Positions 42,459-51,122 of a DNA stretch of 64,000 nt are shown one piece after another; within the stretch, counting starts at the first letter, position 1, and every line of letters starts with the position of its first letter. The notes beneath the pieces are model-generated. The model worked only from the letters and a program-made list of their open reading frames with translations. It made no database searches and was not told the DNA's origin. This stretch comes from Cetobacterium ceti (GTDB lineage Bacteria; Fusobacteriota; Fusobacteriia; Fusobacteriales; Fusobacteriaceae). The stretch is taken from positions 310,001-374,000 of the forward strand of contig NZ_FUWX01000004.1 in the NCBI RefSeq assembly GCF_900167275.1. The letters run 5' to 3'. The translations under genes and the position numbers were made by a program.

Positions 42459-43451
42459 CTAATTTTCAAGATTAATAAAAAAATCATTTACTGGAAGTTT
42501 TTTATCTATCATCCCTTGAGAATATAACCAATCTTCATTGGTTTCCCAAACCTCTTTAGTTTGAGTTAAAAATGGAGTTTTACTATTTTCCATCATAGGC
42601 ATAAGCATTTGTAAACTTTTAGTTTCAACAGTTTTATTTAAAGGGAAACTATTTTTATCTTGATTTTCTAAGATTATATTTATAGATTCTTCAGGATGAG
42701 CCTTTGTATACTCAAAAGCTTTTTTAGATGCTCTTAAAAATTTTTGTAACATTTCCTTTTTATTTTTTATAGTTTCATCTGAAGCTATAAAAACACTTCC
42801 ATAGTATTCAGGAATGCCATATTTTGTAGGTGCAAAGTAATTAATAGGAATATTTTTTTCTTCCATAACGGGAACTTCGTGATTGACAACACATCCAATA
42901 GTTCCATCAACTCTATTGGTAATCATAGAAGTTAAAAGATCAAATCCTACATCTACAAGTTCTATGGAATTAGGATCAATATTATTTGCTTTAGCTAGAG
43001 CTTTTACAACTTGTTCTGTATATTCATCACCAGAATATCCTATTTTTTTATTGGCTAAATCCTTAGGTCCTGTTATATTTTTATCCTTTAAAGAGATAAT
43101 AACATTTGTAGAATTTTGTAAAACAGCACCAATAGACTTAACAGGAATATTTTCCTTTGTCCTTTTTAAAATAACATCATGCATATAATAAAAACCGATA
43201 TCTGCTTTCCCAGCAGCAGTTAAAGCCATGGGGTCTGTGGTATTAGATGGAAGTCTCAAATGAACATTTAATCCCTCCTCCTTATAAAACCCCTTGGCCT
43301 GTCCCACATACATAAAACTATGAATTGCATTGGGATACCATTCAAGGATTACATTTACATCTTCTAATTTATTTTTCTTATTTTCTTTTTTCCCACAGGC
43401 AACAAATAGACCTAATATTAAAATTAAAGTAATATATTTAAAAAATTTCAT
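42459..43451 (-). CDS. thiY: Thiamine-precursor-binding lipoprotein (ThiY/NMT1 family)
   Basis: A 330-residue NMT1/THI5-like binding protein. The lipobox LFVAC has C19 as lipidated cysteine. Core motifs VILEWYPNAIHSFMYVGQAKGFYKEEGL and GKADIGFYYMHD match pyrimidine-precursor binders. It probably binds formylaminopyrimidine or a related HMP precursor, given tenA in the same operon. I start at ATG 43451 (GGAGG upstream), which overlaps the permease stop by 1 base, rather than the longer frame at 43466. Confidence 0.9.
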   Translation of the reverse strand: MKFFKYITLILILGLFVACGKKENKKNKLEDVNVILEWYPNAIHSFMYVGQAKGFYKEEGLNVHLRLPSNTTDPMALTAAGKADIGFYYMHDVILKRTKENIPVKSIGAVLQNSTNVIISLKDKNITGPKDLANKKIGYSGDEYTEQVVKALAKANNIDPNSIELVDVGFDLLTSMITNRVDGTIGCVVNHEVPVMEEKNIPINYFAPTKYGIPEYYGSVFIASDETIKNKKEMLQKFLRASKKAFEYTKAHPEESINIILENQDKNSFPLNKTVETKSLQMLMPMMENSKTPFLTQTKEVWETNEDWLYSQGMIDKKLPVNDFFINLEN

Positions 43452-44203
43452 TATTGATTCCTCCAATGGACATATTTATTTTCAATAATATTTACAAGTG
43501 TAACTAAAAGAGTTGCTAAAACAGAGATAATTATTATAGGTGCAAATACTCCAGCACCATTTAATTGAGTCATCATTCTTTTACTAAAATAACCAAGTCC
43601 CATAGAAGATCCTAACCACTCTCCAATGGTAGCTCCAATTAAACTAAGAGGAAGAGCCATTTTTATAGATGAGATAAAGTATGGAATAGTAGATGGAACT
43701 TTAAGTTTAAAGAAAATATCTTTTTTGCTAGCTCTCATACTTTTGAAAAGTTCTAAATACTCTTTTTTTACAGATTTTAATCCCGTATGAACATTTATAG
43801 TTATGGGAAAAAATATCATTAAAACTGCTACAATAACCTTGCTCCAAATAGAATATCCAAACCAAAGGATAAAAATAGGGGCAATGGCAGTTATAGGTAG
43901 TGTTTGAGATGTAACAACAACAGGATATAATATTTTTTCAAAGGTTTTGAACTCATCCATTAAAACGCCTAGACCTATTCCTAAAATAAGGGCTATTCCT
44001 AGGGAAATTACAGTTATAAGTAAAGTATATGGAAGATGAACTAAAAATAAACTATGAAAATTATTAAATATAAATTTAATAATAACCGTTGGCCAAGGGA
44101 GAATGTACTCCTTTTTAATAAGAAATCGACCTATTATTTCCCAAATTACAATAATAGAACCTATTCCCACTAGAGAATATAAATTTTCCCTTTTTATTTT
44201 CAT
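43451..44203 (-). CDS. thiX: Thiamine-precursor ABC permease ThiX
   Basis: A 250-residue permease of the SsuC/ThiX type with five to six hydrophobic segments and the EAA-type loop near ELFKSMRASKKDIFFKLKVPSTIPYF. ATG overlaps the ATPase stop by four bases (ATGA). Part of the TPP-riboswitch operon. Confidence 0.92.
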   Translation of the reverse strand: MKIKRENLYSLVGIGSIIVIWEIIGRFLIKKEYILPWPTVIIKFIFNNFHSLFLVHLPYTLLITVISLGIALILGIGLGVLMDEFKTFEKILYPVVVTSQTLPITAIAPIFILWFGYSIWSKVIVAVLMIFFPITINVHTGLKSVKKEYLELFKSMRASKKDIFFKLKVPSTIPYFISSIKMALPLSLIGATIGEWLGSSMGLGYFSKRMMTQLNGAGVFAPIIIISVLATLLVTLVNIIENKYVHWRNQ

Positions 44204-44892
44204 TTTTGACTACTCCTTATAATTTCTAAAATACTATTTTTCAAAAGCTCCCTATTGGAATATTCACTTACTTTAAAATGTATAAAGTCTTCTATGGGAG
44301 TATTTTTAACAACTAAAATTTCATCTGAAAGAAATATAGCCTCTTCAACATCATGGGTAATTAAAATAGATGTTTTATTTAAAGAATCTAAAATATTTTT
44401 TACCCATTCTCTAATTTCAATTTTACTAATGGCATCTAGAGCAGAAAAAGGTTCATCTAAAAGAAATATATCTGAATCTTTTATTAAAGTTCTAGCAAAG
44501 GCTATTCTTTGTTTCATTCCTCCAGAAAGATTTTTAGGTAAATAGGATTTATAGTTTTCTAAATTTAATTTTTTTAAAAGTTCCAAGGCCTTTTCCTTAT
44601 AAACTTTTTTAGGTAATTTTTTTTCAACTTCCAAAGGTAAATAGATATTTTCAAGGGCAGTTCTCCAAGGAAGAAGGGAATCTCTTTGGGGCATATAGCT
44701 TATGGGTAATTTAATTGGAGAGTCCCCTTGAAGACCAGCTAATATTTTAAGTAGGGTTGTTTTTCCACAACCACTACTTCCAAGAATTGATATAAATTTT
44801 CCCTTTTCCATGGAAAAATCTAAATTTTTTATAATATAATCCTTTGAATCTTCATATTTAAAGGATAAATTTTCAATATTAAAAAGTTTCAT
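44200..44892 (-). CDS. thiZ: Thiamine-precursor ABC ATPase ThiZ
   Basis: A 230-residue ABC ATPase: Walker A GSSGCGKTT, Q-loop SYMPQRDSLLPW (typical of SsuB/TauB/ThiZ), signature LSGGMKQR, Walker B IFLLDEPFSALD, H-loop LITHD. Energises ThiX. Two bases separate it from tenA. Confidence 0.93.
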   Translation of the reverse strand: MKLFNIENLSFKYEDSKDYIIKNLDFSMEKGKFISILGSSGCGKTTLLKILAGLQGDSPIKLPISYMPQRDSLLPWRTALENIYLPLEVEKKLPKKVYKEKALELLKKLNLENYKSYLPKNLSGGMKQRIAFARTLIKDSDIFLLDEPFSALDAISKIEIREWVKNILDSLNKTSILITHDVEEAIFLSDEILVVKNTPIEDFIHFKVSEYSNRELLKNSILEIIRSSQK

Positions 44893-44894
44893 TT

Positions 44895-45554
44895 TTAAAT
44901 CTCCATTTTATATGACATATCCCAGAACATATACTCATATTTACTTGTATTTATAAATAAATCCACAAGTTTTTCTTTTGTATCTTCACTTAAATTTTCA
45001 CAATATTTATCAGTTAAATCAAGTAGCCAATCATTCATTATTTTATAATCATCTCCTGAATAGGTATTTATCCAGTTTCCATAAAATTCATTTTCCTTAG
45101 CTCCAGGTATACTAGCTAAATGTAAACCAATTAAATAATAACTCCAACTACATGCTAAAAGAGCCACGGTAATTTCAGCCATTCCCCCTGTAAAAGCTTC
45201 AGCTAACATATATTTAGTATAGGATATGTTGGCAAGGGAAGCTTTGGTATTAGCAACTTCTTCTGAGGTAATATTTAATTTATTTACATAGTGTCTATGA
45301 GTTCCCATTTCTGAATTTAAAATTCCATCTAAAAGTTTCGAAAACTCTTGCATTGTATATTCATCTTTGGCCTTAACAACTCCTAGGGCAAAAACCTTAG
45401 CATAATCTAAAAGGTAAATATAATCTTGAACTATATAAAATCTAAATTTTTCAACAGGTAAAGTTCCCTTACCAATTTCCTCAATAAATGGATGGGTGTA
45501 ATAGGAATCCCAAATAGGTGTAACTCTTTCTAAAAGATAATCTGTAAATTTCAT
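44895..45554 (-). CDS. tenA: TenA-family thiaminase II / aminopyrimidine aminohydrolase
   Basis: A 219-residue all-helical TenA. It has YIVQDYIYLLDYAKVFALG and the catalytic cysteine in ALLACSWSYYLIG; the late helix SKYEYMFWDMSY is also typical. It hydrolyses amino-HMP salvaged from thiamine breakdown products. It is the first gene behind the TPP riboswitch, with thiZXY importing the precursor, so the operon salvages pyrimidine for thiamine. Confidence 0.94.
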   Translation of the reverse strand: MKFTDYLLERVTPIWDSYYTHPFIEEIGKGTLPVEKFRFYIVQDYIYLLDYAKVFALGVVKAKDEYTMQEFSKLLDGILNSEMGTHRHYVNKLNITSEEVANTKASLANISYTKYMLAEAFTGGMAEITVALLACSWSYYLIGLHLASIPGAKENEFYGNWINTYSGDDYKIMNDWLLDLTDKYCENLSEDTKEKLVDLFINTSKYEYMFWDMSYKMEI

Positions 45555-45591
45555 AATAACACTCCCTTTATATTAAATTTTGACAATAAAA

Positions 45592-45632
45592 AAAAGATGA
45601 TACAAAATGGCCAATGCTTTTTATATCATCTT
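45592..45632 (-). terminator. Terminator of the TPP riboswitch
   Basis: Plus-strand AAGATGATA (45594-45602) pairs with TATCATCTT (45624-45632). Read on the minus strand the stem is followed by a long T run (plus-strand A tract 45587-45595). It lies between the aptamer and tenA, the expected place for transcription attenuation. Confidence 0.85.
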
Positions 45633-45664
45633 AAAATATTAAAAACTATATTAAGAAAAAAAAG

Positions 45665-45752
45665 TATGAAGCCACTTCCCTTCGCTAGCATTACCTAGAT
45701 CAGGTTCTAAGGGTATTTCTCAGCCTAATGTGGTTGGCACCCCTAGTAGCAC
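45665..45752 (-). ncRNA. TPP (thi-box) riboswitch
   Basis: On the minus strand the aptamer shows GGGGTGCC, AGGCTGAGA, then ACCCTTAGAACCTGATCT and GGTAATGCTAGCGAAGGGAA, the complete thi-box core. It controls tenA-thiZXY in response to thiamine pyrophosphate. This and the terminator fill most of the 319-bp gap between tenA and polA; the rest carries the polA promoter region. Confidence 0.97.
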
Positions 45753-45873
45753 TATTTATCGTCAAGTTAAGTATAACAGAAAAATAGAAAAATTCAACCA
45801 TAAATCATTTTCCTAGTACTAAAAATCTATGGTATAATATATCGAATAATGAAAAGATTGGAGGAAGTTTATT

Positions 45874-48531
45874 ATGAAAAGAGCAGTATTATTAGATGTA
45901 AGTGCTATTATGTATAGAGCATTTTATGGAAATATGAACTTCAGAACCAAGAGTGAACCAACAGGAGCAGTTTACGGTTTTGCAAATACTTTACTAAGTA
46001 TAATAAATGAGTTTAAACCAGATTATATAGGAGCAGCCTTTGACGTAAGTAGAAGTACCCTTAAAAGAAGTGAAATATATAAGGAGTATAAGGCTCAAAG
46101 GGATGCAGCACCAGAAGATTTAATAAAACAAATTCCTAGAATTGAGGAGTTATTAGATAACTTTGGAATTAAAAGATTTAAAATAGATGGACTTGAAGCA
46201 GATGACGTTTTAGGTTCCTTAGGAGATACACTGAGCAAGGAAAGTATTGAAACTTTTGTTGTTACAGGGGATAAGGATTTAGCTCAAATTTTAGATGAAA
46301 ATATAAACATAGCCCTTTTAGGGAAAGGTGATGGCGGAGGATTTAAAATTTTATCTACACCTGAGGATGTTAAAGAGCAATTGGGAGTAACTCCTAAAAT
46401 GATTCCAGATTTATTTGGATTAATTGGAGATAGTAGTGATGGAATACCTGGTGTTAGAAAAATAGGTGTTAAAAAAGCTGTACCAATGTTAGATAAATAT
46501 GGAAATCTTGAAGGGGTTTATGAAAATATAGATAAACTTACAGAGCTTCCTGGAATAGGAAAGTCCTTAGTTCGAAATATGATGGAAGATAAGGAACTTG
46601 CTTTTTTAAGTAGAAAGCTAGCAACTATTGAAGTTGTAGATTTAGGAATTAAAGGGGAAGAGCTTACTTACTCATTAAATGAAGAAAAATTATATGAGAT
46701 GTTTAAAAAATTAGAGTTTAGATCTCTTATAAAGAAAATGAATTTAAAGGAAAAAGTAGTTGAAGCATCTGTAACTCCAAATGTAAGTGTAAATAACCAA
46801 AATTCTCAAATGGGACTTTTTGATATGTTAGGAAATTCAGAACCAGTGGAAGTTAATATGGGAAATAGTGATTCTTTAGAGGAACTAGGAGAAAATATAT
46901 TTTTATATTATGGAGAAATTGGAGTTGCCCTAGTGGATAGTAAGAAAAATATATACTATTCACTAAAAGATGAAAAGAGAAGGGAAAAATTCAAGGAGTT
47001 TTTAAATAGTTCTAGAAAATTTATAAGCTATGGATTTAAACCTATGTTAAATGATGGGTATAAAGTAAAGAATATGGAGTTTGATTCTTTAATTGCTTAC
47101 CATCTTTTAACATCTCAAACTAGAGAAGATGTGGAAAATATGATTTATCATGTAAATGGTGATGAATTAGAAAAATATTCTGAAGTTTTTGGAAAGAAAA
47201 CTTTAAATGAAATAGATGAAAATATATATGGAGAATTTTTAATAAAAAGAGCTCTAGGAATAAAGGAATCATATGAGGAGTTATCTTCTAAAATAAAAGA
47301 TGAAAATTTAGAAGAGGTATTTAGAATAATAGAGATGCCACTTATTAAAGTTTTATCATCAATGGAAGTTGCAGGTATAAAAATAGATCCTGAATATTTT
47401 TATAAATTTAGTGAGGAATTAGAAGAAAAATTAAATGGCTTAACTAAAAAAATATATGAAATAGCTGGAGAGGAATTTAATATAAATTCACCTAAACAAC
47501 TTTCAGAAATTTTATTTTTAAAATTAAATTTAGATCCAATTAAAAAAACTAAAACAGGATTTTCAACAGGAGTTGAAGTTTTAGAGGAACTTGGAAATCG
47601 TGGAGCTGAAATTGCCCAATATATTTTAGAATATAGAAAACTTTCTAAATTAAAAAGTACATATGTAGATCCACTTCCAAAAATGACAGATACAAATAAT
47701 AGACTTCACACAACATTTAATCAAACAGGAACAGCCACAGGAAGACTTTCATCTTCAAATCCTAATTTACAAAATATTCCAGTTAGAACAGATGAAGGAA
47801 TTAGAATTAGACAGGGATTTGTAGCAGATAAAGGAAATGTTCTTTTAGGAATAGACTACTCTCAAATAGAACTAAGAGTTTTAGGGGAAATATCTGAGGA
47901 TGCATCTTTAATAGATGCCTATAATAGAGGAGAGGATTTACATAGTTTAACAGCTAGAAAAATCTTTGATTTAGGAGAAAATGATGAAGTGGGTAGAGAT
48001 CAAAGAGCAGCAGCTAAAATAGTAAACTTCAGTATTATTTATGGAAAAACTGCTTTTGGATTATCCCAAGAACTTAAAATAACTCCAAGTGAAGCCACTG
48101 ATTATATAGAGAGATATTTCAATCAATATCCAAAGGTTAAAGAGTTAGAAAATAGTATAATTGAATTTGCCAAGGAAAATGGTTATGTGGAAACATATTT
48201 TAAAAGAAAAAGAATAATAGATGGAATAAATTCTAAAAATATGAATATTAGAAAGCAAGGGGAAAGAATGGCTGTAAATACAGTTATTCAAGGAACTGCT
48301 GCGGAAGTTATTAAAAAAGTAATGATAACTTTATATGACTATTTAATTGGAAAAAATGATATTAAAATGCTTTTACAAGTACATGATGAACTTATATTTG
48401 AAGTGGCAAAGGATAAGGTTCAGGAGTATAAAGATGAGATTGTTAATATTATGGAAAATACTGTAAAATTTAAACATGTAAAACTAGAAGTTAATAGTGC
48501 TATAGGGGAGAATTGGGCAGAAACTAAATAG
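45874..48531 (+). CDS. polA: DNA polymerase I
   Basis: An 885-residue family A polymerase. The N-terminal 5'-3' exonuclease has LDVSAIMYRAFYG, GLEADDVLGSLG, TGDKDLAQI and GDSSDGIPGV. The polymerase domain has TATGRLSSSNPNLQNIP (motif region), DYSQIELRVLG (motif A), RAAAKIVNFSIIYG (motif B) and VHDELIFEV (motif C). The middle 3'-5' exonuclease region (about 300-440) lacks the DxE motif, so no proofreading is expected, as in Thermus and Bacillus PolI. GGAGGAAG precedes the ATG. A TATAAT at 45833-45838 is a plausible -10 box. Confidence 0.97.
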   Translation: MKRAVLLDVSAIMYRAFYGNMNFRTKSEPTGAVYGFANTLLSIINEFKPDYIGAAFDVSRSTLKRSEIYKEYKAQRDAAPEDLIKQIPRIEELLDNFGIKRFKIDGLEADDVLGSLGDTLSKESIETFVVTGDKDLAQILDENINIALLGKGDGGGFKILSTPEDVKEQLGVTPKMIPDLFGLIGDSSDGIPGVRKIGVKKAVPMLDKYGNLEGVYENIDKLTELPGIGKSLVRNMMEDKELAFLSRKLATIEVVDLGIKGEELTYSLNEEKLYEMFKKLEFRSLIKKMNLKEKVVEASVTPNVSVNNQNSQMGLFDMLGNSEPVEVNMGNSDSLEELGENIFLYYGEIGVALVDSKKNIYYSLKDEKRREKFKEFLNSSRKFISYGFKPMLNDGYKVKNMEFDSLIAYHLLTSQTREDVENMIYHVNGDELEKYSEVFGKKTLNEIDENIYGEFLIKRALGIKESYEELSSKIKDENLEEVFRIIEMPLIKVLSSMEVAGIKIDPEYFYKFSEELEEKLNGLTKKIYEIAGEEFNINSPKQLSEILFLKLNLDPIKKTKTGFSTGVEVLEELGNRGAEIAQYILEYRKLSKLKSTYVDPLPKMTDTNNRLHTTFNQTGTATGRLSSSNPNLQNIPVRTDEGIRIRQGFVADKGNVLLGIDYSQIELRVLGEISEDASLIDAYNRGEDLHSLTARKIFDLGENDEVGRDQRAAAKIVNFSIIYGKTAFGLSQELKITPSEATDYIERYFNQYPKVKELENSIIEFAKENGYVETYFKRKRIIDGINSKNMNIRKQGERMAVNTVIQGTAAEVIKKVMITLYDYLIGKNDIKMLLQVHDELIFEVAKDKVQEYKDEIVNIMENTVKFKHVKLEVNSAIGENWAETK

Positions 48532-48548
48532 TAAATAGGAGGAATGAT

Positions 48549-49448
48549 ATGTCTTATACTTATAAAGTAAAGAATGAAATTCTTTCAAAGGGGAATTTAT
48601 CCTTAGAGGAGAAGTATACAGAGGTAAGAGCTGTACTTCTAGGTAAAAATGCCATATATGAGGATAAAATAGAGTTAAAACTTGAAAATAGAGAACTAGC
48701 TGAAAGGGTCTATGATTTTTTAAAAGATATTACAGACCTTAGAATTGGAATAAAATATTCTATAAGTAAAAAGCTAGGGGAACATAATGTATATATAATA
48801 TCTATATTAAAACAAAGGGGATTTAAGGTATTTATAGAGGATCTAAATACCTATACAAAGGAATATATAGAAGGAAAACATAACCTTGAAGGGAGTTTTA
48901 TGAGAGGGCTATTTTTAGCTTGTGGATACATAAAACCTCCTGAAAAAGAATATGCATTGGACTTTTTCATAGATAGTGATGAAATCGCACAGGAACTCTA
49001 TGAGCTTTTGAAGGAGCAAAATAAAAAAGTATTTATAACAAGAAAAAGAAATAGACCTTTAGTTTATATTAGAAACTCAGAGGACATTATGGATATAATA
49101 GTTTTAATGGGATCTTTAAAGGAGTTTTATTCCTACGAAGAAACAACTATGATTAAAGATTTAAAAAATAAAACTATTAGAGAGATGAATTGGGAAGTTG
49201 CTAACGAAACAAAGACTTTAAATACTGGTAAAAAACAAATAAAAATGATAAATTATATAGGAAAGAAAATAGGATTAAATACCTTAAGTCCTGTATTAGA
49301 AGAGATAGCCTTTTTAAGATTACAAAATCCTGAAAGTTCCCTTGTGGAATTGGGAGAATTAATAGGAATTTCAAAGTCGGGAATTAGAAATAGATTTAGA
49401 AGAATTGAAGATATATATAACGAACTCATAGAAAAGGAAAGGGAGTAA
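48549..49448 (+). CDS. whiA: WhiA-family DNA-binding protein
   Basis: A 299-residue protein with an N-terminal LAGLIDADG-homing-endonuclease-like fold (RGLFLACGYIKPPEKEYALDFFI). A C-terminal helix-turn-helix follows (SSLVELGELIGISKSGIRNRFRRIEDI). WhiA influences cell division and chromosome segregation in Gram-positives. The key HTH serine-lysine-serine pattern is intact. It starts 17 bases after polA, and ribF follows, so the three may be one unit. Confidence 0.93.
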   Translation: MSYTYKVKNEILSKGNLSLEEKYTEVRAVLLGKNAIYEDKIELKLENRELAERVYDFLKDITDLRIGIKYSISKKLGEHNVYIISILKQRGFKVFIEDLNTYTKEYIEGKHNLEGSFMRGLFLACGYIKPPEKEYALDFFIDSDEIAQELYELLKEQNKKVFITRKRNRPLVYIRNSEDIMDIIVLMGSLKEFYSYEETTMIKDLKNKTIREMNWEVANETKTLNTGKKQIKMINYIGKKIGLNTLSPVLEEIAFLRLQNPESSLVELGELIGISKSGIRNRFRRIEDIYNELIEKERE

Positions 49449-49463
49449 TAAGGGGTTAATAAT

Positions 49464-50414
49464 ATGGTTATAATCAATGATATATTAAATTGTGACATAG
49501 ATCTAAAAAATTCCTATGTTGCTATTGGAGCTTTTGATGGAATACATAGGGGACATAGGGAACTTATAGAATCGGCAGTGGCAAGGGCAAAGGCAAATAA
49601 TGGAAAGGCTGTTATTTTCACCTTTGCCAATCATCCCTTAGAAACCATAGATATAAGAAAGGCACCTAAACTTATAAATTCAAGAGAGGAAAAAGTTCAT
49701 ATTCTTGCAAGTTTAGGAGTAGACTATTTAATTATGCAACCTTTTACAAAGGATTTCGCCAATATGGATCCAGAATATTTTGTAGGTCATGTTTTAAAAA
49801 ATATAATGAATACAAAGGAGATATTCATAGGATTTAATTTTTCCTTTGGAAAGGGTGGTAAAGCAAAAACAGAGGAACTTAAAAAGTTTGGAGAGAAATA
49901 TAATGTTTTAGTAAATGTTATAGAACCAGTAAAAATAAATGGAGAGATAGTTAGTTCAACTATTATAAGAGATAGAATTTTAAAGGGAAATTTAGAAGAA
50001 ACTAATTTATTTTTAGGAGCTCCTTTTTTAATAATAGGAGAGGTAATTCATGGGAAAAAGTTAGGAAGAGTTATGGGATTTCCCACAGCTAATTTAAAAA
50101 TTCTCAATAAAATATACCCTCCATTTGGAATATATGGAGGGAAAGTTTTAATAGAGGGAGAGCACAGTGAAAGAAGTGCAGTTATAAATATAGGAAAAAA
50201 CCCTACATTAAAACCTGGAGAACAAAGTATAGAAGTTCATATATTAGATTTTAATGGAGATATTTACGGTAAAAAAATATATGTAAGACTTTTAAAATAT
50301 ATGAGAAATGAAAAAAAATTCAATTCCATGGAAGAGTTAAAGTCAACCATAAATGGAGATGTAAAAAACTGGAGAGAATTTTTAAAAGAGGAAAATAATG
50401 GATTTAGTAGTTAA
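49464..50414 (+). CDS. ribF: Bifunctional riboflavin kinase / FAD synthetase
   Basis: A 316-residue RibF. The adenylyltransferase has GAFDGIHRGH (HxGH) and the SSTIIRDRI motif. The kinase domain has GRVMGFPTANL, then YPPFGIYGG, and the HILDFNGDIYG end. It makes FMN, then FAD. AAGGGG precedes the ATG. Overlaps scpA by 17 bases. Confidence 0.96.
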   Translation: MVIINDILNCDIDLKNSYVAIGAFDGIHRGHRELIESAVARAKANNGKAVIFTFANHPLETIDIRKAPKLINSREEKVHILASLGVDYLIMQPFTKDFANMDPEYFVGHVLKNIMNTKEIFIGFNFSFGKGGKAKTEELKKFGEKYNVLVNVIEPVKINGEIVSSTIIRDRILKGNLEETNLFLGAPFLIIGEVIHGKKLGRVMGFPTANLKILNKIYPPFGIYGGKVLIEGEHSERSAVINIGKNPTLKPGEQSIEVHILDFNGDIYGKKIYVRLLKYMRNEKKFNSMEELKSTINGDVKNWREFLKEENNGFSS

Positions 50415-51069
50415 AATAGATAATTTTGAAGGACCTTTGGATTTACTTCTTCATTTAATTGAAAAAAAGAAAATGAAAATATCTGAAATAAAAATTTGCC
50501 AATTAATAGATGATTATGTGGAATATCTAGAAAAGGCTAAGGAAGATAACTTAGAAATAAAGGTAGAATTTTTACTAATAGCTTCAGAACTTTTAGAAAT
50601 AAAGGCTCTATCCCTACTTAATTTACATAGGGAAGAGGAGAAGGAAAAGGAACTTAAAAGAAAATTAGAAGAATATAAAATATTTAAGGAAATTTCAATA
50701 AAAATTGGGGAAATGGAAAATGAGTATAATATTTCCTATTCTAGAGGAGAGGGATTAAAAATAAATAAAAAAACCTCCTTGGAAATAGATGTAAAAGATT
50801 TGAAAAAGGAGGATATATTTAACATATATTCAAAATTTTTAAATAAACTTCCAGAACAAATTATTGAGATAACCTATGAAAATAAATATAGTTTAGAAAT
50901 AGAAATGGAAAAATTAATTGGGAATTTAGATAAACCAAAATCCTTAGAAGAAATTTTCCAAGGGGCAGAAAGTAGAACCCATTTAGTTTATATGTTTTTA
51001 GGAATTTTAGATTTATATAAAGAGGGTAGAATAAATATAGATGAAAAATATATTTTAACGTTAAAATAA
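50398..51069 (+). CDS. scpA: Segregation and condensation protein A
   Basis: A 223-residue kleisin. The N-terminal IDNFEGPLDLLLHLIEKKKMKISEIKI motif binds the SMC neck. The middle is a charged linker, and the C-terminal HLVYMFLGILDLYKEGRINI is a winged helix. Partner of SMC and ScpB in chromosome condensation. ATG lies inside ribF, implying coupled translation. ScpB is not in the window. Confidence 0.94.
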   Translation: MDLVVKIDNFEGPLDLLLHLIEKKKMKISEIKICQLIDDYVEYLEKAKEDNLEIKVEFLLIASELLEIKALSLLNLHREEEKEKELKRKLEEYKIFKEISIKIGEMENEYNISYSRGEGLKINKKTSLEIDVKDLKKEDIFNIYSKFLNKLPEQIIEITYENKYSLEIEMEKLIGNLDKPKSLEEIFQGAESRTHLVYMFLGILDLYKEGRINIDEKYILTLK

Positions 51070-51074
51070 ACTAT

Positions 51075-51104
51075 GCCACAGAAGTTCTGTGGCTTTATTT
51101 TTAA
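51075..51104 (+). terminator. Intrinsic terminator after scpA
   Basis: GCCACAGAA (51075-51083) / TTCTGTGGC (51085-51093) followed by TTTATTTTT. Confidence 0.85.
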
Positions 51105-51122
51105 TTTTAGGAGAGAAAAAAT

